This document shows, piece after piece, positions 38,213 to 51,900 of a stretch of 64,000 nt of DNA (positions within the stretch are counted from its first letter, which is position 1; every line of letters begins with the position of its first letter). The position numbers were made by a program, and so were the translations under genes. Source of the DNA: Xylaria sp. FL1777 (lineage: Eukaryota; Ascomycota; Sordariomycetes; Xylariales; Xylariaceae); NCBI GenBank assembly GCA_022578965.1, contig MU400535.1, forward strand, positions 310,001-374,000. Reading direction: 5' to 3'. Below the pieces are notes generated by a model. It was not told the DNA's origin. It saw nothing but the letters and a program-made list of their open reading frames with translations, and did no database searches.

Positions 38213-39404
38213 ATTATTATAGCTAAAAGTGCTTTTATTAAATCTTTTAATTTTTTAAGATTTTTATTTATATTTTTAAAGAATTTTATTTTGTTTTGCT
38301 ACTTTAAGTAAAATTATATTAGCTTATATTTTTAAATTAATTAAAATATTATATTTTTTTTTTTAATATATAAGTTTAACTTTAAATTAGTTTTGCTAGT
38401 TATTATATTAAACTTTATATAAGGCTTTAGTTTTTTTAGCTATTTGCTGCTTTTTTAGCAAGTGCTTATTTTGTTTTTTAATTTTTTTTTATAAAATGTT
38501 TAAATGCTTGTTTTATTTTATACTTTAGATATTATTGCGCTTTGTTTTATTTTTGCTTTTAGTTAGGCTTTAAATTGCAGTTTTTAAGCTTTTTTGCTTT
38601 TAATAACTATTTTTTAGTACAATTAAACTTTAATTAACTAGTAATATTTATAATAGTTATTTTTATATTTTTTTAAAATAATATTATAAGTGCAATTAAA
38701 GTTTTTTTTAAATGTTGTAAATTTTTATAGATTTTTATAATAAACTATAGTTATAACTAACTATTTTAATTTATAAAAGTTTTATATTTCTGTTTTTATA
38801 ATTTATTTAAAAAATTAATTATTTTTTAGTTTATTAAGTAAATATTAATAGTAATAATATATTATATAATAATTTTATAATACTTTATTATATTTTAAAT
38901 CTTTTAAGCATAAAATATTATTATTGTTTTTTATTATAGTTTTATTATAATAATAACTTTTAGCAATTAGTTAAATTACTAGCTTTAGTTTTTAAAACAT
39001 ATTAGTTTTTATATTAACTATTAGTGCTTTTTTGTTTTATTGCATTTAAAGCAGTTTAACCTATAAAAATACTTTATTTATTTTTATTAGTTTTTTTTTT
39101 GTAGTATTTTTTATAGCTTTTAATTTTATTTATTTTTGCTTTAAAGTTTTATAAGTTTTGTTTTTTTAAGTTTATTTAGCAATTAAGTATTTTAGTAATT
39201 TATAATTAGTTTAATAACTATACTATTTATAATTATAGTTTTGTTTTTTTAAATATAACTTTTTTTTAAGCTATATTTTAAGCTTTAATAGTTTAAAGTT
39301 TTTATAGTTTTATAAGTTTACTAATTATGTTAACTTATTACTTTTTATTGTTTATTACTTTTAATTAAACTATTTTTTTAGGTTATATATTAAATAATTT
39401 TAAT
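38213..39404 (-). pseudogene. Middle fragment of Gypsy element B
   Basis: This 1.2-kb piece lies between the two nested Copia copies. In the coding order of the Gypsy element it precedes the reverse transcriptase relic, so it should carry part of gag-pol (protease or early reverse transcriptase). Every frame is broken and I recognise no motif. Confidence 0.55.
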
Positions 39405-39691
39405 TGTTAAAATAACTAGTTATTAGTTATAACTTTTATGTATAATATATATAATAGGTTTTATACGAAAACTACTTTATGCAAAAGCTATTACATAAAC
39501 TAAAGTAATTTTAGTGTTAGCTTAGCTTATATGCTAATAAAGTTCTTATATATAAAAAAGAACTTTTGTTTTATACGAACTTTTTCTTTTTTTAAATATA
39601 TAAAATATAAATAGCTTATAATATAAAGATTATTATATTTTGTTTTAGTATATATATATTAAACATATAATTATATAAAGCTTATTTAATA
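39405..39691 (+). repeat. 5' LTR of element A3
   Basis: This 287-bp copy starts TGTTA and ends TAATA, with the TTAAT duplication just before it. Confidence 0.92.
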
Positions 39692-42600
39692 TTAATTAAT
39701 AGTTATATTTATATTTTTAATTTATTTGTAATAAATTATAAATTAGTTAAAGTAATAACAAAGTTATATAATATATTTTTATTTTAACTTGTTAAAAAAA
39801 AATTTATTTTTTGTATTATGCTTGTTTTTTTTTTAATGTATAAATATATTGTTTAGTTTATTTTTTTTAATTAGCTAAAATAAGCACGTATAAAAAAAAA
39901 AAAAGAAAATTTAATCTATTTACGTATAAAGATTAAACTTTTAACTTATTTGTTAGTACTAAAAACAAAATAAAAAAAATAGCAAGCAATTTTGCTATTT
40001 TTTTAACTATATTATTATATAAACACTAAATAATATATTAATTATATTATTATATAAAAGCAAAATAATAACTTATATAACTTAAATATAAAATTAAATA
40101 TATTATATAATTTAGCTAAATTTATTATGTTTTAAAAAAACAAACAATTATTTATAACGCTTTTAAAGTTAAAGCTAATTATTTTTACGTATAAAAATTT
40201 AGCTAAAGATGTTTTAATAAGCGTACAATAAATAAACGCTTAAATTAATTTTAAAATATAAAGCTAAAAAATTAATTTTAGCTATATAATTAAAATTAAG
40301 CTAAATATTAAGCTAGCATTTTACTATGCTAACTATTTATATTTTTATAAACTACTGGATTATTTTTAAAAAAAGTTTGTTAAAACTTTTAAAAAATAAA
40401 CAAAAGATTATTTCTAAGAAATTTATTAAGGCATATAAAGCATTTTGCTTAAAAACTTTAAGTTAAAAAAAATTTATTTAACATTAAAAACAATTATAAT
40501 TTAAAAACTTATAAAAATAGCTTATAAAAATTTTATAATTAAAAAATTAAAAAAACTATTAAATATTTATTATATAATAACTATTTAACTATTAGTAATA
40601 TTTTTAATACTAAGCTAATAGCTAAATATTTTTTTATATAATAGTTAAAACTTTTTAAATTATTTATATATTAGATTATTTTTTAAAGACTTAAGTGTTA
40701 ACGTATAATTTTAAACATAATAATATAAATATTAATTATAATTAATTTAGCTAAATATTAAATACTAGAATTTTTTTAAGCTGTTTAATTTTTATATAAT
40801 AAAAATAAGCTATAAACTAATTTTTTAATTAATATATAAATATTTTGTTTAGTATTATTTATTGCAAATATTAAAGCAAAAAATATATATTTATATAATA
40901 TTAAATTTAGCTGTTAAAAATACGTTTTTTAACTTATTTTTAATAAAGTTTATATAAAACAAATTTATATTTTTTAATAAATATATTGCTTTTTAAAAAA
41001 GCTAAAACTTAAGCTAAAACTATATAAGCAAGCTATATAATTTATTATATAATAAAGCTTATTTATTTATTGCTGCTTATTAATAAATTAAAATTATAAA
41101 AAATTAATATTACGTTATATTTTTATGTATTTTAAAAAGTTATATAAAGAACTTTTTTATTAATTATATTAGTTTAAATAAAACATAAAATAAAATATAT
41201 TATATAATAAATATTTATTTTAATATTAATATAAACTATAGTTAATATTAAGCTAACTAAATAATAGTTTTTTTTATATAAATAAAAAAAAAGAACTTAA
41301 ACTTAGCTTTATATAAAATATTTAAATTAATGTTTAATAAGCTTAAAAAAATATAGCAAACATTTAATATTAGCTATTAAAGTAAAATTTAATTAAGTAT
41401 AAACGTTATATAAGCATATTAAAGTATACTAAAGTTAATTATAGCGTTAAATCTTTAAAAACTTATATATAAAAGATTTTTTGCTAATTTATAAGCATGC
41501 TTATATATAGCATTAAATAATATAACAAAAACTTTTATATAAAAAAACAATAAATTATATTTTATAAACTAAAAATATAACTATAGCTATATAAAAAACT
41601 AACGATTTAAATTTATATTAAGGTTATTAAGTTAATTAATTAAACAGTTAAGCTATTTTTAAAGCTATAACTAAAAAAACTAAAACTTTTATATAAACAA
41701 AAAATGTTTTGTTTGCTAAAAAAAAAGCTACTAGTTAATATACTATACTTTTTAAAAAAAAGCTTATATAAAAAATGTATTTTTTAATTTATACGAAATA
41801 ATTTATAGCTAAAAACTTATTTTAAAAGAATTTTTTTTATATATAATAAAATATAAAAAATATTTAAAGTTAAATAATAGTACTAAAAATATTAATAAAG
41901 AATTTAGTAATTAAACTATTTAATATTTAGTAAATAGCACATTTTTTGATTATATAACAAAAAAAAACATTTAAAACTATAAAATAATAGTACTATATAA
42001 TTAGTTTATATTAAGCAATTATTATTATACAAATTACTAAAATAAACTTTAAAATATTAGCGCTTTTAATTATTTAATAGTAAAAAAAGTTTAATTAAAA
42101 GTATACTTTTAAATATATTTTTATATAAAAGTTAATTAAACTTTAAGTAGCATTTATATTTGTTTTAGCAAAAATAATACTATAAGTACTATAAGCATTA
42201 TATAAATAAAAAACGCTTTTAATATAATTATATATTATGTTTTAAATACTTTTATTTTTTTTTTATTTTTATTAAAACATGTTAACTGTTTAAAAATATA
42301 TTTTAATAATACAAAAAATATTATTATATAATAAAACGAAAAAACTATTTTTGTTATATAAAAATAAAAACATTTGTTTTTTAATATTAGCTTATATAAA
42401 GTAAGTTTATATTTTATAAAAATAAAACTTTAAAAGTTTTATAAATGCTTTAAATACTTTTATATAAAAAGATTATATAATATGCTTAGTTATACAAGCT
42501 ATAATATTAATTGTTTTGCTTTAAAAAAGATTTAAAAGTTTTGCTATTATTGCTAGTTATATAATTAAGCATTTTGTTGTTTTAAGTTTATAATTAAAAA

Positions 42601-44587
42601 TAACTGCAACTTTAATTATAAAATTATAATTAATATTATATAAATAAATAATAAACAGGTTTTATATATAATTAATGCAGCTATATTATTTTAAGCAGTT
42701 ATATTTTTAAAATTTATGTTTGTATAAAACGCTTAAAAAGCTTTATATAAGTGTTAAATTAATATATACTAAAGACTTTTAAATTATGTTATATATAACT
42801 TTAGTATAAACTTTTTGTTTAAAGAATTTTAAAACTAAGCTAAAATTATAAGTATAAAGTGCTAAAAAATGCTTATTAAAGCTTATTAAACTATTAGCAA
42901 AATAAAAAAAGCATATAAACTTTTTTGTTATATATATAATATATTAAAAACTAAACTAAATTATTATATAAAAAATAAGTTAATTTTATAAATAGCAATT
43001 AAAATTTTAAATAATACTATAAAGCTTAATAGCTTAGTTTTAATGCTTTTTATATTTAAAGCATATTTAAAAGTTAATTAAGATTTTTTTTTTTTGCTAA
43101 ATATTATACAAAAAGTTAAAGCAGTTAAAAAAGCTATAAAAATGCTTTGTAAAAAACAAGCAAAAATTAAAATTAGCTGCATAATTTATAAACATAATAA
43201 ATTAGCTTTATATAAAGTATTATTTTTATTTTTACGTAATAAAGTCTTTATATAATATAAAAAGCAAAGCTAAAAAAAACTATATAAAATATAGTTAATT
43301 AAAGAACTTAATATAATTATTAATTTTATAAACAGTTTAATTTGCTTTAAATAAACATAAGTTAAGCTATATTATTATATAACTAAATATACTTTAATAA
43401 ATAGTAAAAAAAAAAATATAATTACTATAAAACTAGCTATAAAACTAGTTATACAAAAAAAACACAAAAAACTTAAAAAAGCTAAAAACTTTTTTATAAT
43501 ATTTATATAAAACATTAGTAACTTATTTTTAATTTTAAAAAAAGAATAAAATTATGCTTTAGTAATAAAGTTGCGCAAAAATAGCATTATTAGTACTTTT
43601 AACGCTTTGTTTAAAAAATTAAACGCTATAAAAATTAATAATTTTATTATATAAAGTATTTTTTAGTTTGTAAAATATAATCTAAACAAATATAGTAATA
43701 CTTAAATTTTTAAGTTTTGCTTTATACAAAAAATTAAAAAAAAAACAATTAAGCTATATAAAAAGTTTAAATTAGTTATGCAAAGCTATAATAATACAAA
43801 AAAAAAACTATATTAATTTAATTACTAATAATTTAATAAATAAGCTAATAACTATTGCTAGCTTTAAGCTTTTTGTTAATTTAGAACTTTAATGCTTTAA
43901 GCAAACTTTAAAATATTATATAAGCATACATATAATTAAAAAACAAGCTTGCATAAAAAATCTTTATATAACTATTTTTTAAACTTATTTTAAAGTATTT
44001 TAAAAAAATTATTATATAAATTATATAACTATTATATAGCTTAGCTAAATTAAAGCTATATTAGTTTAAAACTTACTACTAATATTACTATAAAAAATTT
44101 AGTATAATAGTTTTTATATATAATTTATGTTTATTGTTTATATTAGGACTTTTATATAAATTTAGCATTATAAGTTTACAAATAAATAATATGTTTAGCT
44201 TTATTATACTTGAATTTTTAGCAAAAAAAAAACATAAGTTATATAAAGCAAAGTTTTATATAAAGCTAAAAAAGATTTTATAACAAGATTATTTTATTAA
44301 ATTTAATAGTAATTAAGTTACTTTTTTATATAAAAAAAATATAACGTTTATATAAAAAAGCTAAGCAAACTAACTAGCTTTAATTAATTTTTGTATAAAA
44401 AATACTATATAGTAATATATTTTTTAATATATATATAGCGCTTATATAAGCAATATTTGCTAACTAAAAGCTACATATAATTTTATAGCTATTACTTAAA
44501 TAATTAATTTAGCACCAGCAAATGTTAAAAATTTAAACTATAAAGTTAAGTAGTAAATAAATAATTATAACTGCAAATTAATATTTA

Positions 44588-45145
44588 TACTTTTAGATTT
44601 AAGCTATATAAAACTGTTTATTTTTATAAACAGTTTATTTGCAAATAATATTAATATAATTTTATAACTTAGATTTATTATTATATTTGCAATAAAGCAT
44701 TATATAAAAAAAAATCTAGCTTTTAAAATTAAAAGAAATATTATACATTAAAACTTTAGCAAGTATAAATAAATAACGCGAAATATACTAGCTAGTAAAT
44801 TATATAGCATAATAAATAGCTTTAATAATGCTATAGCTTTTTATATAACGCTTTAAAAAATTATAGCTATACTAGAAATACTTTTAATTTTTGCTATATT
44901 ATGTTTAAACTTAAAATTGTTATATAACTGTTTAGTAAAGCTAAAAACTACTTAAAAAAAACGCTTTATAATTAATATTATATTACTTAAAAAGTTATAC
45001 AAAAAGAAAGAAATTTCTAAAGTATAATAAATTAATAGTAAAAATAATTTAGCTAATGCGTTTATAAAGAAAATATTAAATTAAGCGCTAAAAACTTTAG
45101 TATTTATAAACTAGTTAACTGTATAAATAAAAGCATTTGTAAAAA
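44588..45145 (+). pseudogene. Copia reverse transcriptase / RNase H relic of element A3
   Basis: The catalytic loop reads F-A-N-N (44638-44649). The RNase H tail reads NNLANAFIKK then ALKTL (about 45041-45120). Ala before the N-N pair, compared with Ile in A1 and Val in A2, fits an original GCA codon that decayed by C-to-T and G-to-A changes. Confidence 0.78.
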
Positions 45146-46489
45146 AAAGTAAAAATAACTTTTATATAAACAAATTAAAAAAAAGAGTTAAAAAAATACT
45201 TTTGTATAAAAATTGTTATAATAATTATACAATAAGTAAAAAAACAACAAGCAAATATATTTAATTTCGAAAAAAATATTAAAAATTATAAAATATTGTA
45301 AATTTTATATTTTTTTTTATATGATTATTTTTTAAGCTATATATAAGTGCTTAACATTTTTTTTTACTTTTTTTATTAAACTATTATGCAATATTTAACC
45401 TTTTTTTATTTATTTAAGCATAATGATTGTAATAAGTATTATATAATTGCTAAACGTATATAATATATATATTACTTTAGAATTTTATTACTTATTAGTA
45501 ATCTTAAAATGAAAAGCTTTTGCGGTTTATATAAGCATTTTAGCTACATAAAGCAACTGTAGTGCTATATAACTAAATAAGTACTGCATAAAAGTAGCTT
45601 TTATAACGAATTATTTAAGCTATAATAAAAGCAATTAAAGTACTATATAGAATTTAAACTTTAATATTAACTAAAAGCATTAATATAACTTAAAACTTGT
45701 TATTTTTTATATAACAAATAATTATTAACAAACTACTTAAATAATAAGCTATATAAAAAAAAAACAAATATATATATTTATATATAGCAACTAAAAAAAT
45801 AGTTAATTGCTAAAATTATTAGTTAGTAGTTATATAATGTTATAACTATTGTTTTAGCTTATAATGCAAAGCTAGCAATTATTAATGTTATACTATAATA
45901 AAGCAGCTATTATATAAGTATATATATATATATATATAAGTATATATATAAAAATAATTAAGTATAAAGCTATTATAAGTATATATATATGCATATAAAG
46001 TAGCTAATAGTAAAATAAGCAGCTATATAAAATAAAAGGTTTAAAGATATAAAGGTAATAAAAAGTACTACAGAATTTGGGCTTTTTTTATAAATAAAGC
46101 CTAATTTTTGTACTTTAGTATATTATTAAACTTGCTGCTATATAAAAAAAGAACTTTTAATTAACTTTAATGTAAATTGTTTATTATTAATATTTTATTT
46201 TATATTATTAGCTAATATTAGTTAGCTATATAACAATAAAAATAAAGGACTTTAATTATGCTAGCAATAATTAAACTGCATAAAGGTTTAAGTGCTTTAT
46301 TTAAAAAGCAATTATTTTTAAACTTAGGCTTTATATAACTATAAAATTTAAAGAAAGCAAACATATAAGCAACTTTTTTTTTGCAAGAACTAAAGTATTA
46401 AGTGTTTAACTTTTTATAAAACTATTTTTTTTTATTTCTTTTAAATAATATTATATAAAAGGAATTATAACTAAAAAAAAAGTAGCTAA

Positions 46490-46776
46490 TATTAAAATAA
46501 CTAGTTATTAGTTGCAACTTTTATATATAGTACATATAATAAGTTTTGCATAAAAATTACTTCGTGCAAAAGCTATTATATAAACTAAGGTAATCTTAGT
46601 GTTAGCTTAGCTTATATACTAGCAAAGTTTTTATACATAAAGGAAAACTTTTGCTTTATACAAACTTTTTTTTCTGTTAGACATATAAAATATAAATAGC
46701 TTATAATACAAAGATTATTGTATTTTGTTTTAGCATATATGTGTTAAACATACGATCGTACAAAGCTTATTTAACA
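46490..46776 (+). repeat. 3' LTR of element A3
   Basis: This 287-bp copy starts TATTA and ends TAACA. It is followed by the TTAAT duplication and the last part of the Gypsy element. Confidence 0.92.
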
Positions 46777-46781
46777 TTAAT

Positions 46782-48460
46782 TGTTTATATAGCAAATATA
46801 TTTTTTTGCAATTTGTTTTAATAATTATAAAGCTTTTAAATAATATTTATATGCTTATTTATTTTAATTTATATAAATAAAGCATTTAAATTTATTTAAT
46901 GTAGCATTTTTGTTTTAATTTAAAACAGCAATTTTATACTTTTGCTTTAAAAATATATTTTTTAAATTGCTTTGTTATTTTTTGTTATTTTAGATTTTTA
47001 TAACTTGTATTTTTTTTTTAAGTTAAAAAATCTTTTCTTTTTTATAGCTTTTTTTTCCGTTTTTTTTTTTAAATTAGCATTATTTTTAAAAGTGTTCTTT
47101 TTTTTTATAGTTATAACATTTAACTTTAAATATATTTTAGGATTATTATTTTTGAACTTTATTAATTTGCTTAGATTTTTGTTTAATATTTTTTTAAGTA
47201 TTTTTTTTTTTGTTTTTTTTAGTTTTTTTAGTTTTAAAATACTAATTAAATAATTATTAATTAATTATAATAGCTATATTAATATATGTATTAATTTTTG
47301 CTAGTTTATTTATTTTGCATAGTTTATTTTAAACTTAAGTTTTAAGTTTACTATAAAATAAGTAAAATAATGCAAGCTTAAATAATTTTAAGATTGCTGC
47401 TAATTGTTTAAATTTTATAGCATAATTTATTGCTGCTTTTGTTTATTTTAAGCAAAAAAGTGCTTTTTTTGCATGTTTTACTTTTTAAGTATTTTTAAAT
47501 AATGCTTTTATTTAATTTTTAAACTTAATATAATTTTTAAAAATCTTTTTTGTTTTTAGCTTAAAGTTAATTAACTTGTTAGCTTTTAAAAAATCTTTTA
47601 AAATAAGTTAAAACTATTTTAGTACTTTTTTTAATAAAAATTATAAAATAATTATTATTTTTTAATTTTTTTTTGTAATAATAATAAAGTACTATTGTAA
47701 ATAAAGTTTAACATAAATTAAAAAGGCTTTTATATTTATAAATTTATTATAAAGCTTTAAAGCAGTAAGTTTAAAACTTTTAATGTTTAGCATTTTTAAT
47801 ATTATAAATAATTTTAATAATAAAAGCAATAATAATAATAAAAAGTTAAGTTTTTTATTTTAAGTTATTACTTTAAGTATAACAGTAATAAAAGTAAGCG
47901 TTAAGTTTACTAGTAATAATATTAATATTAGTTATAATATAATTATTTGTTTAAAACTTTAACTTATTATTATAATAGCAATTATTATTACTGCTTTAAT
48001 TATTATAGCTAATATTTATGCTAGTTTAAAAGTTATAACGTTTAATATTTAAGCTATTTTTTAGGTTAAAGTAACTAGTTTACTTTATAGCGCTAGCATT
48101 AACGTTAGTTTTTTTTTACTACTGCTGCTTAATTTTTTTTTTTTTACTACTGCTTTTTTTTTAATAAAAATAGCTAATAAAAGTACTAAAGTTTATTGTT
48201 TTAATATATTGCTAGTTTTAAAAGTTTTTAAGATTTTTAAACTTAATTTTTGATTTTTTGTTTTTAGTAATATAATTTAAATTTAGTTTATTAATTATTA
48301 AATAAGATTTACTTATATAATGCTATTTAGCATTCTTGTTTTTTGAATATTTTCTTAGTATACTTTTAAAAGTTTATTTTATAAATTGTTTATTATTTAA
48401 CTTTTTATACTAATATTCGTTTTTATGTATTAAATTCTATTAATTAAAAAGCTATTAAAG
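46782..48460 (-). pseudogene. 5' internal fragment of Gypsy element B (gag region by position)
   Basis: In coding order this 1.68-kb piece follows the 5' LTR at 48461-48977, so it should contain the leader and gag. An open frame of 93 codons on the plus strand (46972-47253) is extremely Phe/Leu-rich. It is the complement of an A-rich coding strand and is not a gene. No zinc knuckle could be read. Confidence 0.55.
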
Positions 48461-48977
48461 TATAACAAACTTATTATATATTAATATAACAGGTTTGCTT
48501 TTGGAGTTTTAATTTGTAAGTAATAATAGAATCTTTAACAGTAGTTTGTTAAAGAGGTTTTTAGAGTATTTTTATTACTATGCATTAATAAAGGTCTTAA
48601 AGAATTAAAAGTAATAAATATATTAATGCTTAGCAGTTATAAAAAATTAATAGCTAAAAAGCTAAAAACTAAATAAATAACTAAATATAAAAAATATATA
48701 ATTATATAAATAAAGGAAATAGTAATAATAATTTATAAATATTGCTTTTTTTAATAAACTTAACGCTATATTGTTTTAAGTTTAAAGCTTAATAAACTTA
48801 ACGCTTAAGTTTGTTAAGTTTAAGGCTTAATAAACTTAACGCTTAAGTTTGTTAAGTTTATGCATTAAACCCTTATAGTGGTTTAAATATATATTTTTTT
48901 AATAAATGGGACTCTTTTTGCGCATGTTTTCTTTACACCTGGCTTTTTAACCAGCTTAGTTAGCCCATTTTATAACA
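48461..48977 (-). repeat. Right 517-bp LTR of Gypsy element B (5' LTR in coding sense)
   Basis: It is collinear with the left LTR and ends AGCCCATTTTATAACA. It is followed by the TTAAT duplication, after which element A0 resumes. It retains more G/C at some positions than the left LTR, for example near 48900-48960. Confidence 0.92.
48781..48856. repeat. Tandem 38-bp palindromic units in the right Gypsy LTR
   Basis: This is the counterpart of the pair at 26810-26885, again with a 38-bp period and 14-bp inverted arms. A few G/A differences separate it from the left LTR. Confidence 0.88.
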
Positions 48978-48982
48978 TTAAT

Positions 48983-51900
48983 ATATAATGTTTTTTTTGA
49001 TTTTAAAAGCTAGGTTTTTTTTTATATAATGCTTTATTACAAATATAATAATAAATCTAAGTTATAAAGTTATATTAGTATTATTTGCAAATAAACCGTT
49101 TATAAAAATAAATAGTTTTATATAGCTTAAATTTAAAAATATAAACGTTAATTTATAGTTATAATTATTTATTTGCTATTTAACCTTATAGTTTAAATTC
49201 TTAATATTTACTAGTGCTAAGTTAATTATTTAAGCAATAGCTATAAAGTTATATATAGCCTTTAGTTAGCAAATATTGCTTATATAAGTGCTATATATAT
49301 GTTAAAAAACATATTATTATATAGCATTTTTTATATAAAGATTAATTAAAGCTAATTAGTTTGCTTAGCTTTTTTGCATAAATGTTATATTTTTTTTATA
49401 TAAAAAAATAACTTAACTACTATTAAATTTAATAAAGTAATCTTGTTATAAAGTTTTTTTTAGTTTTATATAAAACTTTACTTTATATAACTTATGTTTT
49501 TTTTTTGCTAAGAATTTAAATATAATAAAGCTAAATATATTGTTTGTTTATAAACTTATAATGCTAAATTTATATAAAAGTTCTAATATAAATAATAAAT
49601 ATAAATTATATATAAAAACTATTATATTAAGTTTTTTATAATAATATTAGTAGTAAGTCTTAAATTAATATAGTTTTAATTTAGTTAAGCTATATAATAA
49701 TTATATAATTTATATAATTATTTTTTTAAAATACTTTAAAATAAGTTTAAAAAATAGTTATACAAGAATTTTTTATGCAAGCTTGTTTTTTAATTATATA
49801 TATGCTTATATAATATTTTAAAGCTTGCTTAAAGCATTAAAATCTTAAATTAATAAAAAGCTTAAAGCTAATAATAGCTATTAGCTTATTTGCTAAATTA
49901 TTAGCAATTAAGTTAATACAGTTTTTTTTTTGTATTATTATAGCTTTATATAATTAATTTAAACTTTTTATATAGCTTAGTTGTTTTTTTTTTGATTTTT
50001 TATATAAAGCAAAACTTAAAAATTTAAGTATTACTATATTTATTTAGATTATATTTTATAAACTAAAAAACATTTTATATAACAAAGTTATTAATCTTTA
50101 TAGTGTTTAATTTTTTAAATAAAGCGCTAAAAGTATTAATAATGCTGTTTTTATGTAATTTTATTGCTAAAGCGTAGTTTTGTTTTTTTTTTAAAGTTAA
50201 AAATAAGTTGCTAATATTTTATATAAACGCTATAAAAAATTTTTTAGCTTTTTTAAGTTTTTCGCGTTTTTTTTATACAGCTAATTTTATAGCTAGTTTT
50301 ATAGCAGTTATGTTTTTTTTTTTATTATTTACTAAAGTATATTTAGTTATATAATAATATAACTTAATTTATATTTATTTAAAGCAAATTAAGCTATTTA
50401 TAAAATTAATAATTATATTAAGTTTTTTAATTAACTATATTTTATATAGTTTTTTTTAGCTTTGCTTTTTATATTATATAAAGACTTTACTACATAAAAG
50501 TAAAAATAATATTTTATATAAAATTAACTTATTACGTTTATAAATTATATAGCTAATTTTAACTTTTGCTTGTTTTTTGCGAAGTATTTTTATAGCTTTT
50601 TTAATTGCTTTAACTTTTTATATAATATTTAGCAAAAAAAGAAAATCTTAATTAATTTTTAAATATGCTTTAAATATAAAAAGCGTTAAAACTAAGCTAT
50701 TAAGCTTTATAGTATTATTTAAAGCTTTAATTATTATTTATAAAATTAACTTATTTTTTATATAATAACTTAGTTTAGCTTTTAATATATTATATATATA
50801 ATAAAAAAGTTTATATGCTTTTTTTATTTTATTAATAGCTTAATAAGCTTTAATAAGTATTTTTTAGCATTTTATATTTATAATTTTAATTTAGTTTTAA
50901 AATTTTTTAAACAAAAAGTTTATGCTAAAGTTATATATAATATAGTTTAAAACTTTTTAATATATATTAATTTAATACTTATATAAAGCTTTTTAAGCGT
51001 TTTATATAAATATAAATTTTAAAAATATAATTGCTTAAAATAATATAGCTATATTAATTATATATAAAACCTATTTATTGTTTATTTATATAATATTAAT
51101 TATAACTTTATAATTAAAGTTATAGTTATTTTTAATTATAAATTTAAAATAATAAAGTGCTTAGTTATATAATTAGTAATAATAGCAAAACTTTTAAATT
51201 TTTTTTAAAATAAAGCAATTAATATTATAGTTTATATAATTAAACATATTATATAGTTTTTTTGTATAAAAGTATTTAAAGCATTTATAAAACTTTTAAA
51301 GTTTTGTTTTTATAAAATATAGATTTGTTTTATATAAGCTAATATTAAAAAACAAATATTTTTATTTTTATATAATAAAAATAGTTTTTTTGTTTTATTA
51401 TATAATAATATTTTTTGTATTATTAAAGTATGCTTTTAAATAATTAACGTTTTTTAATAAAAATAAAAAAAAAGTAAAAATATTTAAAACATAATATATA
51501 GTTATATTAAAAGCGTTTTTTATTTATATAATATTTATAATATTTATAATATTACTTTTATTAAAACAAATGTAAGCATTACTTAAAGTTTAACTAACTT
51601 TTATATAAAAATATATTTAAAAGTATGCTTTTAATTAAGCTTTTTTTATTGTTAAATAATTAAAAGCGCTAATATTTTAAAGTTTATTTTAGTAATTTAT
51701 ATAATAATAATTATTTAATATAAACTAATTATATAGTATTATTGTTTTATAGTTTTAAATGTTTTTTTTTATTATATAATAAAAAAATGTGCTATTTATT
51801 AAATATTAAGTAGTTTAATTACTAAATTTTTTATTAATATTTTTAGTATTATTGTTTAACTTTAAATATTTTTTATATTTTATTATATATAAAGAAAATC

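Larger units (their letters stand above)
39405..46776 (+). mobile_element. Ty1/Copia element A3, complete copy nested in Gypsy element B
   Basis: This is a full-length copy of 7372 bp with 287-bp LTRs and the exact target duplication TTAAT (39400-39404 and 46777-46781). Coding is on the plus strand, opposite to its neighbour A2. It is closely collinear with element A1. The differences I compared are mostly C/T and G/A, as expected if each copy was hit by RIP separately. Confidence 0.92.
26490..48977 (-). mobile_element. Ty3/Gypsy element B, nested in A0 and split by two Copia copies
   Basis: This is the only family B copy, with 517-bp LTRs at 26490-27006 and 48461-48977. It is flanked by an exact target duplication TTAAT (26485-26489 and 48978-48982) inside the pol region of element A0. 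Removing the two nested Copia copies and one target duplication each leaves about 7.73 kb. Coding sense is minus: a clear Gypsy reverse transcriptase relic reads on that strand at about 29905-30130, and a purine tract on that strand abuts the left LTR. The sequence next to the right LTR, read on the minus strand, contains TAATAGC, which could be a RIP-altered primer-binding site. LTR ends are TATAACA on both sides; a 5' TG changed to TA by RIP is the likely explanation. Confidence 0.9.

Noticed and set aside
46972..47253. 93-codon open frame in the AT-rich block, Phe/Leu-rich, looking like a membrane protein
   Set aside because: It is antisense to the Gypsy element's coding strand. T-rich sequence always translates to Phe, Leu and Ile; no family is recognisable.
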